From CAITWD01 sp963727285 (GTDB taxonomy: Bacteria; Actinomycetota; Thermoleophilia; Miltoncostaeales; Miltoncostaeaceae): a DNA stretch of 64,000 nt. The stretch lies in NCBI GenBank assembly GCA_963727285.1, contig CAVSFF010000009.1:930001-994000 (forward strand). The letters run 5' to 3'. Positions 25,586-35,441 of the stretch are shown here, one piece after another (the stretch's first letter is position 1; each line of letters begins with the position of its first letter). The position numbers and the translations under genes were made by a program. The notes below the pieces were generated by a model. The model was not told where the DNA came from, made no database searches, and worked only from the letters and a program-made list of their open reading frames with translations.

Positions 25586-27489
25586 CGTGCCAGTACGACG
25601 ATGAGGCCCACGATCGCGGCACCGGCGATCAGGGCGAAGGCATAGGTCCGGACGAGCCCGCCCTGCACGCGGTGCAGACCGCGCGCGCCGGCCATCGAGA
25701 CCCCGGTTGCGGCCGCGACGATTCCCTGGGTCAGATCCGGCTCGGCGGTGCGGATCGCGGCGTCGCCGAGATCACGGCCGGGCTGGATGATCACCGACTC
25801 GTAGGCGTCGTCGAACAGCCACTGCTCCAACAGCACGTGACGCAGGCCCGAGAGAGTGTGCGCGTACTTGAGGCGGCGCTCCGACCCCGCGCCGAACAGC
25901 CACCACGCGATGCCGATCGCGACCACCGCGACCGAGACGCTGACCAGGCTCGTCAGCCACTCCACGGTTGCGGAGGGCGACACCGTGGACTCGGCGGGAA
26001 TGACGGGTGCCAGCCAGTCGGTGATCAGATGGCGTCCCCAGGGCACCTGGAGGAAGCCACCGATGGTCGCGAGCACGGCCAGCACGCCGACCGGAATCGC
26101 CATCGCCGGTCCGGACATGTGCGGGTGCGGATGGTAGCCGCCGTCGCGTTCGGGGCCGCCGAAGGCGCGGAAGTACATGCGGAACATGTAGAAGGCCGTC
26201 ATCGCCGCGCCGATGATTCCGGCCACTGCACACACGACGCCCAGCGGCCCGGCCGCCATTGCCGTGGACAGTATCTCGTCCTTGCTAAAGAAGCCGGAGA
26301 AGGGCGGGATGCCGGAGATCGCCAGGCACCCGATGAGCATCGCGAACGATGCGAATTTGAGCAGCCGATGGAGTCCGCCCATGCGGTTGAGACTCTGCTC
26401 ACCCGACAGGGCATGGATGACCACGCCGGCGGTCAGGAACAGGAGCGCCTTGAAGAAGGCATGCATGAGGAGGTGGAACATCGCCTGGCTGTAGAGGCCG
26501 AGACCGGCGGCGACCATCATGTAGCCGATCTGGCTCACCGTCGACCACGCCAGCACGCGTTTGATGTCCTCCTGGACGATGGCGATGCTCGCCGCCACCA
26601 GCAGGGTCACGGCGCCGGTGATCGCGATGTAGTCGGACGCGTACGGCGCGAGATGGAACAGCACGTTGCAGCGGACGATGAGATAGACGCCCGCCGTCAC
26701 CATCGTGGCGGCGTGGATCAGCGCCGAGACCGGCGTCGGGCCCTCCATCGCGTCCGGGAGCCAGGTGTGCAGCGGGATCTGGGCGCTCTTGGCGGCACAG
26801 CCGACGAACAGCAGCAGGCAGATCATCTCGGCGGTGAAGGATCCGCCGCCCAGTCGCGCCGGCGCTGCGGCGAAGACCTGCGCGTAGTCGAGGCTGCCGA
26901 AGGTCTTGGCGATCAGGAACGCGGCCAACACGAGGCCGACGTCGCCGATCACGTTGATCACGAACGCCTTCTTGGCGGCGGCCACCGCGCTCGGCTTCTC
27001 GTAGTAGTAGCCGATGAGCAGGTAGCTGGCGAGACCGACGAATGCCCATCCGACGATCAGGAAGAAGAAGTTCGCCGCCAGCACCAGGAGCAGCATCGCG
27101 AACACGAAGAAGTTCATTTCGGCGAAGAAGCGCCGGTAATCGCGATCTTCGGCCATGTACTCGGTCGAGTACCAGACGATCAGCGAACCGACCCCGGTAA
27201 TGATCAGCATCATCATCACCGACAGCGGATCCACCAGAATCGCAAGGTCGATGTGCAAGCCGTCGACGTTGATCCACTGCCACAGCGCGTCGGTGGCGTG
27301 GCGGTGTGACGGGGTCCGCGACAGGAGATCGACGAACACGATCGCCGTCAGCACGAAGCCCAGCGCCACGGTGCCGACGCCGACAACGCGCGAGAGGTTG
27401 CGGTCCGGCTCGCCGGGCCACAGGGACAGGAGCAGCGCACCTGCAAGCGGCAGGCCGAGGACGATCCATGCGAGCGTCGTGATCAGCAT
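25582..27489 (-). CDS. nuoL: NADH-quinone oxidoreductase subunit L
   Basis: Largest antiporter-like subunit, 635 residues, normal length. AKSAQIPLHTWLPDAMEGPT is the signature with the channel lysine. The C-terminal extension includes the long lateral helix and a final hydrophobic helix ending VGLIVVLAR. ATG 27489 lies 7 bases after the nuoK stop. Confidence 0.95.
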   Translation of the reverse strand: MLITTLAWIVLGLPLAGALLLSLWPGEPDRNLSRVVGVGTVALGFVLTAIVFVDLLSRTPSHRHATDALWQWINVDGLHIDLAILVDPLSVMMMLIITGVGSLIVWYSTEYMAEDRDYRRFFAEMNFFVFAMLLLVLAANFFFLIVGWAFVGLASYLLIGYYYEKPSAVAAAKKAFVINVIGDVGLVLAAFLIAKTFGSLDYAQVFAAAPARLGGGSFTAEMICLLLFVGCAAKSAQIPLHTWLPDAMEGPTPVSALIHAATMVTAGVYLIVRCNVLFHLAPYASDYIAITGAVTLLVAASIAIVQEDIKRVLAWSTVSQIGYMMVAAGLGLYSQAMFHLLMHAFFKALLFLTAGVVIHALSGEQSLNRMGGLHRLLKFASFAMLIGCLAISGIPPFSGFFSKDEILSTAMAAGPLGVVCAVAGIIGAAMTAFYMFRMYFRAFGGPERDGGYHPHPHMSGPAMAIPVGVLAVLATIGGFLQVPWGRHLITDWLAPVIPAESTVSPSATVEWLTSLVSVSVAVVAIGIAWWLFGAGSERRLKYAHTLSGLRHVLLEQWLFDDAYESVIIQPGRDLGDAAIRTAEPDLTQGIVAAATGVSMAGARGLHRVQGGLVRTYAFALIAGAAIVGLIVVLAR

Positions 27490-27496
27490 CCGCCGG

Positions 27497-27838
27497 TCAT
27501 CCCTTCAGACGCGACAAGGCGTCGACGTCGAGTGCCAGCCGCTGGCGGTAGACCGCCACGATCAGGCCCAGCCCGATAACCACTTCAGCCGCGGCCACGA
27601 CCATGACGACCAGCGCGAAGATCTGACCGTCGCTGACGTTCCAGTACCGCGAAAAGCCGACCAGCGCGATGTTCGACGCGTTGAGCATGAGCTCGACCGC
27701 CAGCAAGAGCAGCAGCGGATTCCGTCGGGTGATGACGCCCAAGAGGCCGAGCAGGAACATGATTCCGGACAACGCCAGGTACCAGCTCAGCGGCACACCG
27801 GTCGCCTGATGATGGGTCGACAGCGTCCCGATCAGCAT
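27497..27838 (-). CDS. nuoK: NADH-quinone oxidoreductase subunit K
   Basis: Small three-helix membrane subunit, 113 residues from ATG 27838, slightly longer than the usual 100. VPLSWYLALSGIMFLLG is the typical N-terminus and LAVELMLNASNIAL carries the conserved membrane glutamate; VVAAAEVVIGLG holds the second. The ATG overlaps the nuoJ stop as TGATG, supporting this start; a GTG at 27796 would give the usual length. Confidence 0.94.
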   Translation of the reverse strand: MLIGTLSTHHQATGVPLSWYLALSGIMFLLGLLGVITRRNPLLLLLAVELMLNASNIALVGFSRYWNVSDGQIFALVVMVVAAAEVVIGLGLIVAVYRQRLALDVDALSRLKG

Positions 27839-28362
27839 CAGCGACCACGCTCCCCGAGCACTGCCCGCCGGGCCAGCAGCACCGCGCCGATCGCCGCGAC
27901 CAGCAAGACGAGCGACGTGCCCTCGAATTCGGCCACGAAGCTGTCGAGGAAGGCGTGTCCGATCGCCTTCGGGCTGCCGATATCCGATACCTGAAACGGA
28001 TTCGCCCGAATTCCCGGAAGGCGGCTGTTCCCCAGCGCGAGGAAGCCCTCGATGCCGACGCCGATGATCACCAGCCACGCCAGCACCTGGTAGCGGGCGA
28101 GCGGATCCGGGCCGACGGCGGGCGGCTTGTCGCCCAGATAGGCGATCACGAACAGGAAGAGCACGACGACCGCACCGGCATAGACGATGACCTGGATCAT
28201 CGCGACGAAGGGCGCGCGCTGGAGCAGAAAGATCATCGCCACCGACAGGAGCGAGACGATCAGCGCAACCGCTGCGCGAAACGGATTCCGCAGGGTGATG
28301 ACGCCGACCGCCGACGCAATGACGCCGAACGCCGCGATCGCAAAGAAGACGCGTTCACCCAC
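27838..28362 (-). CDS. nuoJ: NADH-quinone oxidoreductase subunit J
   Basis: Membrane subunit of 174 residues with five hydrophobic helices. NPFRAAVALIVSLLSVA and the pi-bulge helix VIVYAGAVVVLFLFVIAYLG are characteristic. GTG 28362. A 62-bp gap, the largest inside the operon's second half, separates it from nuoI and holds no gene. Confidence 0.93.
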   Translation of the reverse strand: MGERVFFAIAAFGVIASAVGVITLRNPFRAAVALIVSLLSVAMIFLLQRAPFVAMIQVIVYAGAVVVLFLFVIAYLGDKPPAVGPDPLARYQVLAWLVIIGVGIEGFLALGNSRLPGIRANPFQVSDIGSPKAIGHAFLDSFVAEFEGTSLVLLVAAIGAVLLARRAVLGERGR

Positions 28363-28424
28363 GGCGGCCTACCTTACGCCTTGAACATCGGTCGAGTTGG
28401 ACGTCATCACGTGCCATTGCCCCC

Positions 28425-28886
28425 TTAGACCCGTTGGCCTTCAGTGCGCAACGGGGGCTGCTTCGGGGCGGGGGTCAGCAGCATGTCTTTGGTGTAGACC
28501 ATGAGATCGCGCTCGCGCTCGGACAGCTCATAAGAGTGCTCGAGTGTGATCGCGTCGAACGGGCAGGCGAGTTCGCAGTATCCGCAGAAGATGCAGCGGG
28601 ACATGTTGATCTCGTAGATGCGCGCGTACCGCTCGCCGGCGGAGACGCGGTGCTCAGGCGTGTTCTCCTCGGCGACGACCCGGATGCAGTCGGCCGGGCA
28701 CGCCGCCACGCAGAGCGAGCACCCGACGCACTTCTCGAGGCCGTTGTCGTACTTCCAGAGCTGGTGGCGTCCACGAAAGCGCGGAAACACCGGCGTCTTG
28801 ACCTCGGGATATCCGAGTGTCAGCGGGCGGCTGACCATCGTCCGGAACGTGATCCCGAATCCCTTGATCTGGTCCTGGACGCTCAT
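28425..28886 (-). CDS. nuoI: NADH-quinone oxidoreductase subunit I
   Basis: Ferredoxin-like subunit of 153 residues carrying clusters N6a and N6b: CVGCSLCVAACPADC and CIFCGYCELACPFDA are two 4Fe-4S motifs. It passes electrons from NuoG to NuoB. ATG 28886 has GGAGG six bases upstream; an earlier in-frame start at 28910 is less likely. Confidence 0.95.
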   Translation of the reverse strand: MSVQDQIKGFGITFRTMVSRPLTLGYPEVKTPVFPRFRGRHQLWKYDNGLEKCVGCSLCVAACPADCIRVVAEENTPEHRVSAGERYARIYEINMSRCIFCGYCELACPFDAITLEHSYELSERERDLMVYTKDMLLTPAPKQPPLRTEGQRV

Positions 28887-28920
28887 GGGGCGACCTCCGT
28901 GCCGTGGCAACGCATCGGCA

Positions 28921-29913
28921 TCACGTCTGGAAGAACACGGCGACGATGATCGCCGTGATGACGAGGTTGGCGGTGGCGATCGGCAGCAGCAGCTTCCAGC
29001 CGAACCGCATGAGCTGGTCGTAGCGCAGCCGCGGCAGGGTTGCGCGCATCCAGATGAACAGGAACAGCAGCGCGACGATCTTGATGATCAGCCAGACGAA
29101 TCCCGGGAGCCATGGACCCAGATAGCCGCCGAGGAACAGCGTGGCCCCGAGCGCGGAGATCACAAACATGCTGACGTACTCGCCCATCTGGAACATCGCG
29201 AACTTCATGCCCGCGTACTCGGTGTGGTACCCGGCGACCAGCTCGGATTCGGCCTCGGGAAGGTCGAACGGGGGCCGGTTCGTCTCGGCGACGGCCGCGA
29301 CGAGGAAGATGACGAAGCCGACCGGCTGGAACAGGATGTACCAGGTGCTCGACTCCTGGCCGTGGACGATGTCGACCAGCGACATGCTCCGGCTGATCAT
29401 CAGGACGCCGACGACCGAGAGACCCATCGCCACTTCGTAGGACACCAGCTGCGCGGCGGATCGTGCGGCGCCCAGCAGGCTGTACTTGTTGCCGCTCGCC
29501 CAGCCGCCGAGGATCAGCGCGTAGGTGGCAAGCCCGGACAGCGCGAACAGCACCAGGAGCCCGACACTGACGTTGGCGCCGACCAGCTGGATCGTGTACC
29601 CGTCGACGTGGATCGGGTCGCCGAACGGGATCATCGCGATCGCGGTCACCGCCGTGATCACGGAGATCACCGGGGCGATCTGGAACAGCACGCGGTTGGC
29701 ACCCTCGGGAACGAAGTCTTCCTTGAAGACCAGCTTGAGGAGATCCGCCAGCGGCTGCATGTAGCCGACCGGGCCGGCACGGTTCGGGCCATAGCGCGCC
29801 TGGAACCGCCCGAGCAGCTTGCGTTCCCACAGGGTGGCGAAGGCGAACGCATTGAGCACGACCAGGATCGTGATCAGCGCCTCGATCGTGATGATGAGAA
29901 GCGGCTCGTTCAC
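28921..29913 (-). CDS. nuoH: NADH-quinone oxidoreductase subunit H
   Basis: Membrane subunit of 330 residues at the quinone-binding interface. ERKLLGRFQARYGPNRAGP is the family signature, and ETNRPPFDLPEAESELVAGY the second signature with the acidic loop. About eight helices. GTG 29913 begins immediately after the nuoG stop codon. Confidence 0.96.
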   Translation of the reverse strand: MNEPLLIITIEALITILVVLNAFAFATLWERKLLGRFQARYGPNRAGPVGYMQPLADLLKLVFKEDFVPEGANRVLFQIAPVISVITAVTAIAMIPFGDPIHVDGYTIQLVGANVSVGLLVLFALSGLATYALILGGWASGNKYSLLGAARSAAQLVSYEVAMGLSVVGVLMISRSMSLVDIVHGQESSTWYILFQPVGFVIFLVAAVAETNRPPFDLPEAESELVAGYHTEYAGMKFAMFQMGEYVSMFVISALGATLFLGGYLGPWLPGFVWLIIKIVALLFLFIWMRATLPRLRYDQLMRFGWKLLLPIATANLVITAIIVAVFFQT

Positions 29914-32208
29914 CTAGCCACGCTCCATCCGGACGCGGACGCGCCGGCGATCGACTGCGAGCGCTCCCTCGATCGGCGCCCCCGGTGCCCCGAGCGGCGC
30001 GATCACGACGCCCTCCGGCACGCGGTCGTCGACGATCAGCGGCAACGGCTCGGTGCTGCCGATCGGGCTCGTCAGCACGACGGGTGTGCCCGCCTCGATT
30101 CCGCTCGCGGCGGCGGTGGCCGAGTGTGCCCGGACGACCGGCGCCTGGAGCGCGGTCCGCAGCGCGTGGGAGTCGGCGGTCTGGACGTCGCCGAACTGGT
30201 CGTGGGTGACGACGAGCTCGAGTCCCGAGCCCGCTACCCCGCCGCGGGAACCGTCGTCGGCGTCGGAACGCGTGCCGATTCTCGCCCCGCCGAGGCCGAT
30301 CACGTCCGCGTCGATTCCCGCCAATGCCGGCGTACGTGCGGCGGTGTATGCGAACGCGGCGGCCGCCGTCCGGTACACGGGCGGCGCCCCGAGATAGTGG
30401 GCGAGCGCCACAAGCAGCTCCCAGCCGGCTGCGGCCTCAGCGGGTCCCTGCGCCCCCGGGCGCAGGCGCTGGGCGCGACCGTTCATCGAGACGATGGTGC
30501 CCTCCTGCTCCCACATCGTGAATGCCGGCACCACGACGTCGGCGCGCGCGGTGGTGGCCGTCTCGTGGGTGGCCAATGCGATGACCGGCCCGTCAAACGC
30601 GTCCAACGCGGCGGCCCAGACCGTCCGTCCCGCGGCCCCGAGGGGGTCGGCGTGGACCAGAACGAGAGCGTCGACCGTGCCGTCGGCGACCGCCGTGAGC
30701 ACGCCGTCCGTGGAGATGCCCAGCGCCTGGAGGCCGGCGCCGTTGACATCGGTCCCGAGCTCGATCTGGCGGGCATTCGGGGCGGCGGCCAGCAGCGCGT
30801 CAAGCGCCTCGGCGGCAGCCGGGTCCGCCGCCAGATCCGCCTCGTCCCAGAGGATGACCGGGTTGCTCGCGGCGGTCACGCGCTCGCCGTACGCAGCGAG
30901 TGCGTCGGCCAGCGCACCGGGCGCGGTCCGGGTGAAGTCCCCGAGCGACTCCAGGGCATGCGGTCGGGGGCCGGCGCCGACGACCGTCGCCCCGAAGCGA
31001 CGCGCCTTGCGCACCCGCAGCTCGACGATCGGCTGCTGGGCGGCGGGATCACCTCCGACGAGCACAACGAGGTCGGCGTCGTCGATGTCGCCCAGGTCGG
31101 CACCTGGGCGGGAGCGCAAGGCGCCGAGCCGTCCTGCCGGGATGCCGAGGCGGGACACGACCGCACCGGCCAGGGGCCCTGCGGCGAGGTCGAGTGCGAT
31201 CCCGGCCTCTTCGACGGTCGTGCCGCCGCCGAGCAGAATGCCCACCCGTCGTCCGGCGACCAGGCCGGCCACGGCCGGCAGCGTGTCCTCGAGGGTGGCG
31301 GTGCGATCACCGGTCGCCTCGCGGATGACGGGCGCCTGCAGCCGCGTCGCACTGTGGATGATGTCGTAGCCCCAACGGCCCTTGTCGCAGAGCCAGCCCT
31401 CTTCGACCTGAAAGTTCGGGTCATCGCGGCCGGTGACCCGCTTGAGCTCGCCCTCGCGGGTGGTCAGTTCCGTGTTGCAGCCCACCGGGCAGAGCCCGCA
31501 CACCGACGGCGTGTTGGTGACATCCCACGGGCGCGCGACGAATCGGTACGGGATGCTCGTCAGCGCACCGACCGGGCAGATGTCGACGATGTTGCCCGAG
31601 AAGCGCGCCTCGTAGGCGTCTCCGCTGAACGTCGTGATCTCGCTGGCCGCCCCACGCTCCTGCATGGTGAGCTGGCCGTCCTGGGCGACTTCCTGGCTGA
31701 AGCGCACGCAGCGGAAGCAGCGGATGCACCGCTCGCGATCGAGGGCGATCCGGCTCGAGAGCTCGAGCGGCTTGGGCCAGTGGCGCTTGGGTTCGACGAA
31801 TCGCGACTTGCCCGGTCCGAACCGAAAGGTGCGGTCCTGCAGCGGGCATTCGCCGCCCTTGTCGCATACCGGGCAATCGAGCGGATGCTGCGCAAGCAGC
31901 AGCTCGAGAATCCCGTCGTGTGCGTCTTTGACCACCGGCGAATTGGTCGTGACGACCATGTCCTGGGCGACCGGGGTATTGCAGGCGGTCTGAAGTCCGC
32001 GCATGCCCTCGATCTCGACCAGGCACATCCGGCATGCGCCGATCGGCGGCCCGAGACGGGGCTCGTAGCAGAAGATCGGGACCTCGACGCCGGCGGCGTA
32101 CGCCGCGTCGACGAGCATCGTTCCGGGCGGGGCGCTCACCGTTCGCCCGTTGAGCTCGAAGGTGACGAGGTTGTCGACGGTCACGTCGACGGGTGCGTAA
32201 TCAGCCAT
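29914..32208 (-). CDS. nuoG: NADH-quinone oxidoreductase subunit G
   Basis: Large Fe-S subunit of 764 residues. The N-terminal 2Fe-2S domain has CYEPRLGPPIGACRMC and a later C; HPLDCPVCDKGGECPLQD includes the His-ligated N5 site; CIRCFRC ... CPVGA binds N4. Then comes CGLCPVGCN, an N7-type motif of the molybdopterin-like domain, whose later part is alanine-rich and has lost molybdenum-cofactor features. ATG 32208 lies three bases after the nuoF stop. Confidence 0.95.
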   Translation of the reverse strand: MADYAPVDVTVDNLVTFELNGRTVSAPPGTMLVDAAYAAGVEVPIFCYEPRLGPPIGACRMCLVEIEGMRGLQTACNTPVAQDMVVTTNSPVVKDAHDGILELLLAQHPLDCPVCDKGGECPLQDRTFRFGPGKSRFVEPKRHWPKPLELSSRIALDRERCIRCFRCVRFSQEVAQDGQLTMQERGAASEITTFSGDAYEARFSGNIVDICPVGALTSIPYRFVARPWDVTNTPSVCGLCPVGCNTELTTREGELKRVTGRDDPNFQVEEGWLCDKGRWGYDIIHSATRLQAPVIREATGDRTATLEDTLPAVAGLVAGRRVGILLGGGTTVEEAGIALDLAAGPLAGAVVSRLGIPAGRLGALRSRPGADLGDIDDADLVVLVGGDPAAQQPIVELRVRKARRFGATVVGAGPRPHALESLGDFTRTAPGALADALAAYGERVTAASNPVILWDEADLAADPAAAEALDALLAAAPNARQIELGTDVNGAGLQALGISTDGVLTAVADGTVDALVLVHADPLGAAGRTVWAAALDAFDGPVIALATHETATTARADVVVPAFTMWEQEGTIVSMNGRAQRLRPGAQGPAEAAAGWELLVALAHYLGAPPVYRTAAAAFAYTAARTPALAGIDADVIGLGGARIGTRSDADDGSRGGVAGSGLELVVTHDQFGDVQTADSHALRTALQAPVVRAHSATAAASGIEAGTPVVLTSPIGSTEPLPLIVDDRVPEGVVIAPLGAPGAPIEGALAVDRRRVRVRMERG

Positions 32209-32211
32209 CGC

Positions 32212-33522
32212 TTACCTTGCCTCCGCCGGGGCTTCGGGCCACATCGGTTCGGGGCGCGGCGCGCCGCCCTGGTCGATGGCCGCGACAAAGTCCTCGCGGA
32301 AGAGCTTGATCGCACTGGAGATCGGCGCGACCGCGCCTTCGGCCAGAGCGCACAGGACCTTGCCCGAAATCCTGCCGAAGATCGATTCCAGCAGCTCGAG
32401 GTCCTCGATCCGACCCTCGCCGTCGACGATCCGCTGCAGGATGCGCTCCATCCAGCTCGTGCCCTCGCGGCACGGCGTGCACTTTCCGCAGCTCTCGTGC
32501 TTGTAGAAGCTGGCCAGCCTCAGCGTCGACCGGACGATGCATCCGGAGTCGTCCATCACGATGCACCCGCCGGAACCCAGGAACGTGCCGACTGCATTCA
32601 GCGACTCGTAGTCGAGCGGCGTATCCAGGTGCTGTTCGCCGAGGACGGGGACCGACGAACCGCCGACCCAGATTGCCTTGACGCGGCGCCCCTCGCGAAC
32701 TCCGCCGGCGTGCTCGAAGATCAGCTCCCGCAGCGTGGTTTGGCCCAGGATGATCTCGTAGTTGCCGGGCCGCGTGACGTGGCCCGACACCGAGAAGATC
32801 TTCGAGCCCGGGCTCTTTTCCGGGCCGAGGGCCGCGTACCAGTCGGCGCCCCGGGTGACGATCGGCGGCAGCGCCGACAGCGTCTCGACGTTGTTGATCA
32901 GCGTCGGCGAGCTGTAGAGACCGGCAACTGCCGGAAACGGCGGCTTCAGGCGCGGCTGGCCCCGCTTGCCCTCGAGGCTCTCCAGAAGCCCGGTCTCCTC
33001 GCCACAGATGTAGGCGCCCGCGCCGCGGTAGAGCGTGATGTCGAAGGTGAACCCCGAACGGAGGATATCGGCGCCCAAGAAGCCCGCCTCCCGCGCGGCG
33101 AGGATCGCAGCCTGGAGAATCCGGGCCTGGTACTCATACTCGCCGCGGATATAGATGTAGCCACGCTCGGCCCCGATCGCGTAGCCCGCGAGGGCAACAC
33201 CCTCGATGAGCTGGAACGGGTTCATCTGGATGATTTCGCGGTCCTTGAAGGTCCCCGGCTCGCTCTCGTCGGCATTGCACACGACATATTTGGCGAGCTT
33301 GGCGTCCTTCGGCAGGAAGCTGGCCTTGCGGCCCATCGGGAATCCGGCGCCGCCGCGCCCGCGCAGTCCGGACCGATGGAACACGTACAGCAGGTCGTCG
33401 GGCTCCATGTCCAGAAGCGACTGCTGGAGCGCCTCGAACCCACCGGCCTCGCGATAGGCGGCGACGTCGGTCAGGACGTGGCCGGCCTCGCGATGACGGT
33501 AGACGCTGTTGAGAATCGGCAT
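32212..33522 (-). CDS. nuoF: NADH-quinone oxidoreductase subunit F
   Basis: NADH- and FMN-binding subunit of 436 residues. GLRGRGGAGFPMGRKASF is the NADH site, CNADESEPGTFKDR the FMN site, and ESCGKCTPCREG with a later C in VLCALAEG ligates cluster N3. ATG 33522 follows the nuoE stop by four bases. Confidence 0.96.
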   Translation of the reverse strand: MPILNSVYRHREAGHVLTDVAAYREAGGFEALQQSLLDMEPDDLLYVFHRSGLRGRGGAGFPMGRKASFLPKDAKLAKYVVCNADESEPGTFKDREIIQMNPFQLIEGVALAGYAIGAERGYIYIRGEYEYQARILQAAILAAREAGFLGADILRSGFTFDITLYRGAGAYICGEETGLLESLEGKRGQPRLKPPFPAVAGLYSSPTLINNVETLSALPPIVTRGADWYAALGPEKSPGSKIFSVSGHVTRPGNYEIILGQTTLRELIFEHAGGVREGRRVKAIWVGGSSVPVLGEQHLDTPLDYESLNAVGTFLGSGGCIVMDDSGCIVRSTLRLASFYKHESCGKCTPCREGTSWMERILQRIVDGEGRIEDLELLESIFGRISGKVLCALAEGAVAPISSAIKLFREDFVAAIDQGGAPRPEPMWPEAPAEAR

Positions 33523-33526
33523 CCGA

Positions 33527-34028
33527 CTACCTCCAGAACTCGTCGGGCGCGGGAGCGACGCGCAGGTCGTCGACCAGCTGCCCCGCCGATTCGGGCGTCA
33601 TCGGGCCGACGGTCTCCTCGGCGTCGACCTGCATGCACGGCGCACGATCGCAGTAGCCCAGGCATTGGGCCTCCTGGATGGTGATTCGGCCGTCGTCGGT
33701 GGTGCCCCCGTGGTGGGACACACCTTCGCGATCACACAGCTGCTCCCAGACCTCGTCGGCGCCGCGGAGCATGCAGGACAGCGTCACGCAGACGCTGACC
33801 ACGCGGGTACCGGTCGGCTCAAGGTAGAGGCGGTCGGTAGAACGACGCGACGCTCTCCACGAATGCGGCGGAGAACCCGGTCGCCTCGGACACGGCCTCG
33901 AGGTCCTCGCGGGTCAGATGCCCCTTCTCCGTCTGGGCGAACTTGAGCGCGGGCAGCACGAGCGAGCGCGGTTCGGCGAACTCGTGGCGGATCGGATCGA
34001 TGTGGGCGCGGATCTGGTCAGCAGTCAT
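33527..34028 (-). CDS. nuoE: NADH-quinone oxidoreductase subunit E, frame interrupted
   Basis: 2Fe-2S subunit that accepts electrons beside NuoF. The N-terminal 69 residues (LPALKFAQTEKGHLTREDLE ... VASFY) and the C-terminal part (VSVCVTLSCMLRG ... EAQCLGYCDRAPCMQV, with the four cysteines) are in different frames. Dropping one C after TTCTAC, in the GG doublet at plus-strand 33836-33837, restores VASFYDRLYLEPTGTRVVSV, as in the family. Both halves are well conserved. Start ATG 34028. Probably a sequencing indel; otherwise a disrupted gene in a complete operon. Confidence 0.85.
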
Positions 34029-34071
34029 CTGGGGCGGCTCACGTTCGTCGCTCGCGGTGCAGGGCAGACCA

Positions 34072-35426
34072 TCAGCGGTCGACTCCGCCCATCACGTTGT
34101 CCATCGATCCGATCATCACGATGAGATCGGCGAGGTAGGCGTTCTTGGCCATCGGCCGGAGGCCCTGCAGGTTCACGAAGCTGGGATCGCGCATGTGGAC
34201 CCGAACCGGCTTCGGGCCGCCATCCGCGACGACGTAGCAACCCATTTCTCCACGGGGGCTCTCGACGGCCGAGTACGCCTCACCCTCCGGGACGGGGAAG
34301 CCCTCGGTCACGAGCTTGAAGTGATGGATCAGCGCCTCCATCGACTCGCGCGAGCTCACTGCGGGGCGGCAGCACCACCTTGCGGTTGTCGGAGATATGC
34401 GGGCCTTCCGGGAGTCCGTCGAGGCACTGCTCGATGATCCGGACGGACTCGCGCATCTCGCGCAACCGGATCAGGTAGCGATCGTAGGCGTCACCGTTGG
34501 TCCCCGACCGGGACGCTGAAGTCGAAGTGCTCGTAACCCGAATACGGACGGGCCTTGCGCAGATCGAGATCCACCCCGGCCGCGCGCAATGCGGGACCGG
34601 TGATGCCGAGATCGATCAGTTGATCGGCGGGCAGCGAGCCGACGCCGCGGGTGCGCTCGAGCCAGATCGGGTTCTGGGAGAGCAGGCCCTCGTATTCGTC
34701 GATCCGCGACGGCATCTCGGTGACGAACTCACGCAGCAGCTTCTCGAATCCGGGCGGCATGTCGTCCGCGCAGCCGCCGACCTGGAAGAAGCGGTTGTTC
34801 ATCCGCTCCCCGGAGATCATCTCGAACAGGTCGAGGGCGCGATCCCGCTCGCGGTAGGCATAGAAGAAGATGCTGATCGCACCGAGCTCGAGCCCGCTGG
34901 TGCCAAGCCAGACGAGGTGGCTGGTGATCCGGTTGAGCTCCGAGATCATCACGCGCAGCCACTGGGCCCTGGCGGGCACCTCCAGGTCCAGGAGCTTTTC
35001 CACACTCTGCGTGTAGGCATGAATGTTGAAGAACGGGGACAGGTAGTCCATCCGGGTCACGAGCGTGATGCCCTGCCAGTACGTCTTGTTCTCGCACTGC
35101 TTCTCGATGCCGGTGTGGAGGTAGCCGATGACCGGGTGGATGTCGCGGACGGTCTCGCCGTCCAGCTCCGTGACCAGGCGCAGGACCCCATGGGTCGACG
35201 GGTGCTGCGGTCCGAGGTTGATGATCATCGGGGCTCTGGAGCCCGGCGACATCTCGGATGACAGCGCCTCGTTCGCTCGGGTTCGGGCGGTCGCCTCCTG
35301 CGGCGTCGACGCCTCGACCATCGCCACGATCCGCTCGGTCTCGGCCAGCTCGCGACCTTCGCGACGCGCGGCCTCCCGCGCCTCGCGCGCCTCGAGGGCG
35401 AAGACGTCGGCCGGTTCGGAGCTCAT
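34072..35426 (-). CDS. nuoD: NADH-quinone oxidoreductase subunit D, frame interrupted twice
   Basis: 49-kDa quinone-site subunit. INLGPQHPSTHGVLR (quinone-binding histidine loop), HTGIEK, and YSGYEHFDF are in the first frame (to 34500). MREMRESVRIIEQCL ... HISDNRKVVLPPRSEL is in a second, and SMEALIHHFKLVTEGF ... SFVNLQGLRPMAKNAYLAD with the end GSMDNVMGGVDR in a third. One extra base near 34499-34500 and one within 34347-34351 explain both shifts. The protein has an N-terminal extension of about 65 charged residues before the conserved start, unusual for NuoD; ATG 35426 opens it, and a later internal start is possible. Confidence 0.85.
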
Positions 35427-35441
35427 CGGTGTCCCACCGCC

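Noticed and set aside
24356..27309. Long plus-strand open frames opposite nuoM and nuoL
   Set aside because: Composition is that of shadow frames (H, R, D, G rich), with no hydrophobic pattern or homology.
28618..33684. A very long open frame on the plus strand, antisense to nuoI through nuoF
   Set aside because: It is antisense to well-conserved nuo genes, has no recognisable domain, and is rich in R, G, D and A as expected for a shadow frame of high-GC codons.
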